DNA of 64,000 nt, from assembly GCA_029203165.1 (NCBI GenBank), contig CP119308.1, positions 1,178,001 through 1,242,000 on the forward strand, in the 5' to 3' direction. The notes beneath the pieces are model-generated. The model did no database searches. It was given only the letters and a program-made list of their open reading frames with translations, and was not told where the DNA came from. The stretch's first letter is position 1; each line of letters opens with the position of its first letter. A program made the position numbers and the translations under genes. The DNA is from Candidatus Microbacterium colombiense (lineage in GTDB: Bacteria; Actinomycetota; Actinomycetes; Actinomycetales; Microbacteriaceae). Positions 63,933 to 64,000 of the stretch are shown piece by piece.

Positions 63933-64000
63933 GCGCCGCGGCGCCGTACGCCGGGCTCCGGCTCCGCGCCGGCCGTTTCTTCGGGATCGCGACCGTAGCG

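Noticed and set aside
63933..64000. Possible gene at the right window edge on either strand
   Set aside because: Only 68 bp are visible; both a minus-strand tail (RYGRDPEETAGAEPEPG) and a plus-strand frame look possible and no start is seen, so no call is made.

Overview
The window is a high-GC actinobacterial chromosome segment that looks like Microbacteriaceae, most probably Microbacterium. The evidence is the rpoB and rpoC sequences, frequent GTG/TTG starts, 4-bp ATGA/GTGA gene overlaps, several likely leaderless genes, and dense spurious antisense reading frames. I see no prophage, insertion sequence or CRISPR array.

Layout. The window opens inside a dipeptide/oligopeptide ABC ATPase gene, then rpoB-rpoC (866-8331) with a promoter, an intergenic hairpin and a terminator. 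From 8.5 to 18.6 kb there is mixed housekeeping content: a lipoprotein, a PfkB sugar kinase, tRNA-Tyr, a DMT exporter with a divergent LysR regulator, a BASS-family transporter, an FBP zinc-finger protein, an enoyl-CoA hydratase, an inositol-monophosphatase-like protein, an M23 peptidase, tRNA-Thr and tRNA-Met. From 19.2 to 26.9 kb lies an envelope-stress island. It has a five-gene Asp23/Gls24 operon, a TetR-regulated DHA2 drug exporter, and a second Asp23 run with CsbD, GlsB, an ECF sigma factor and two more Asp23-like proteins. Both Asp23 operons begin with the same ECF-type promoter (TGTGACG-N16-CGTCYTA). One Asp23 protein carries an N-terminus resembling an anti-sigma domain next to the sigma gene.

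From 27 to 39.3 kb are an NAD(P)H-binding oxidoreductase with a divergent HxlR regulator, an APC permease, truA, an HTH protein, metQNI, an EEP-family phosphatase, a DUF559 protein, rplM-rpsI and glmM. From 39.4 to 57.8 kb is a surface-glycan locus. It holds a GtrA/GT2/GT-C trio, a PglF-PglE-PglC-PglD-like set (4-amino-4,6-dideoxy-hexosamine, bacillosamine type), a WbuB-like transferase with CapE/CapF/CapG-like enzymes (UDP-L-FucNAc), a GT2, a Wzy-like polymerase, a nucleotidyltransferase, a Wzx-like flippase and a DUF4012 protein. Together they describe a Wzx/Wzy-type polymer built on an amino-sugar primer. GlmM just upstream feeds UDP-GlcNAc synthesis.

The last 6 kb hold a signal peptidase I, a multi-pass membrane protein, a MauE/thioredoxin-like protein, a Tat-exported protein with two cysteines, an AraC regulator, a 36-codon ORF and an HPr-kinase-like/PqqD fusion. 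A 28-bp box (26/28 identical) sits at the same distance upstream of the Tat protein and of the 36-codon ORF. This suggests a small co-regulated export or peptide-modification system and is, with the sigma/Asp23 circuit, the most interesting part of the window. RpoB also carries Asn where most bacteria have His in the rifampicin pocket.
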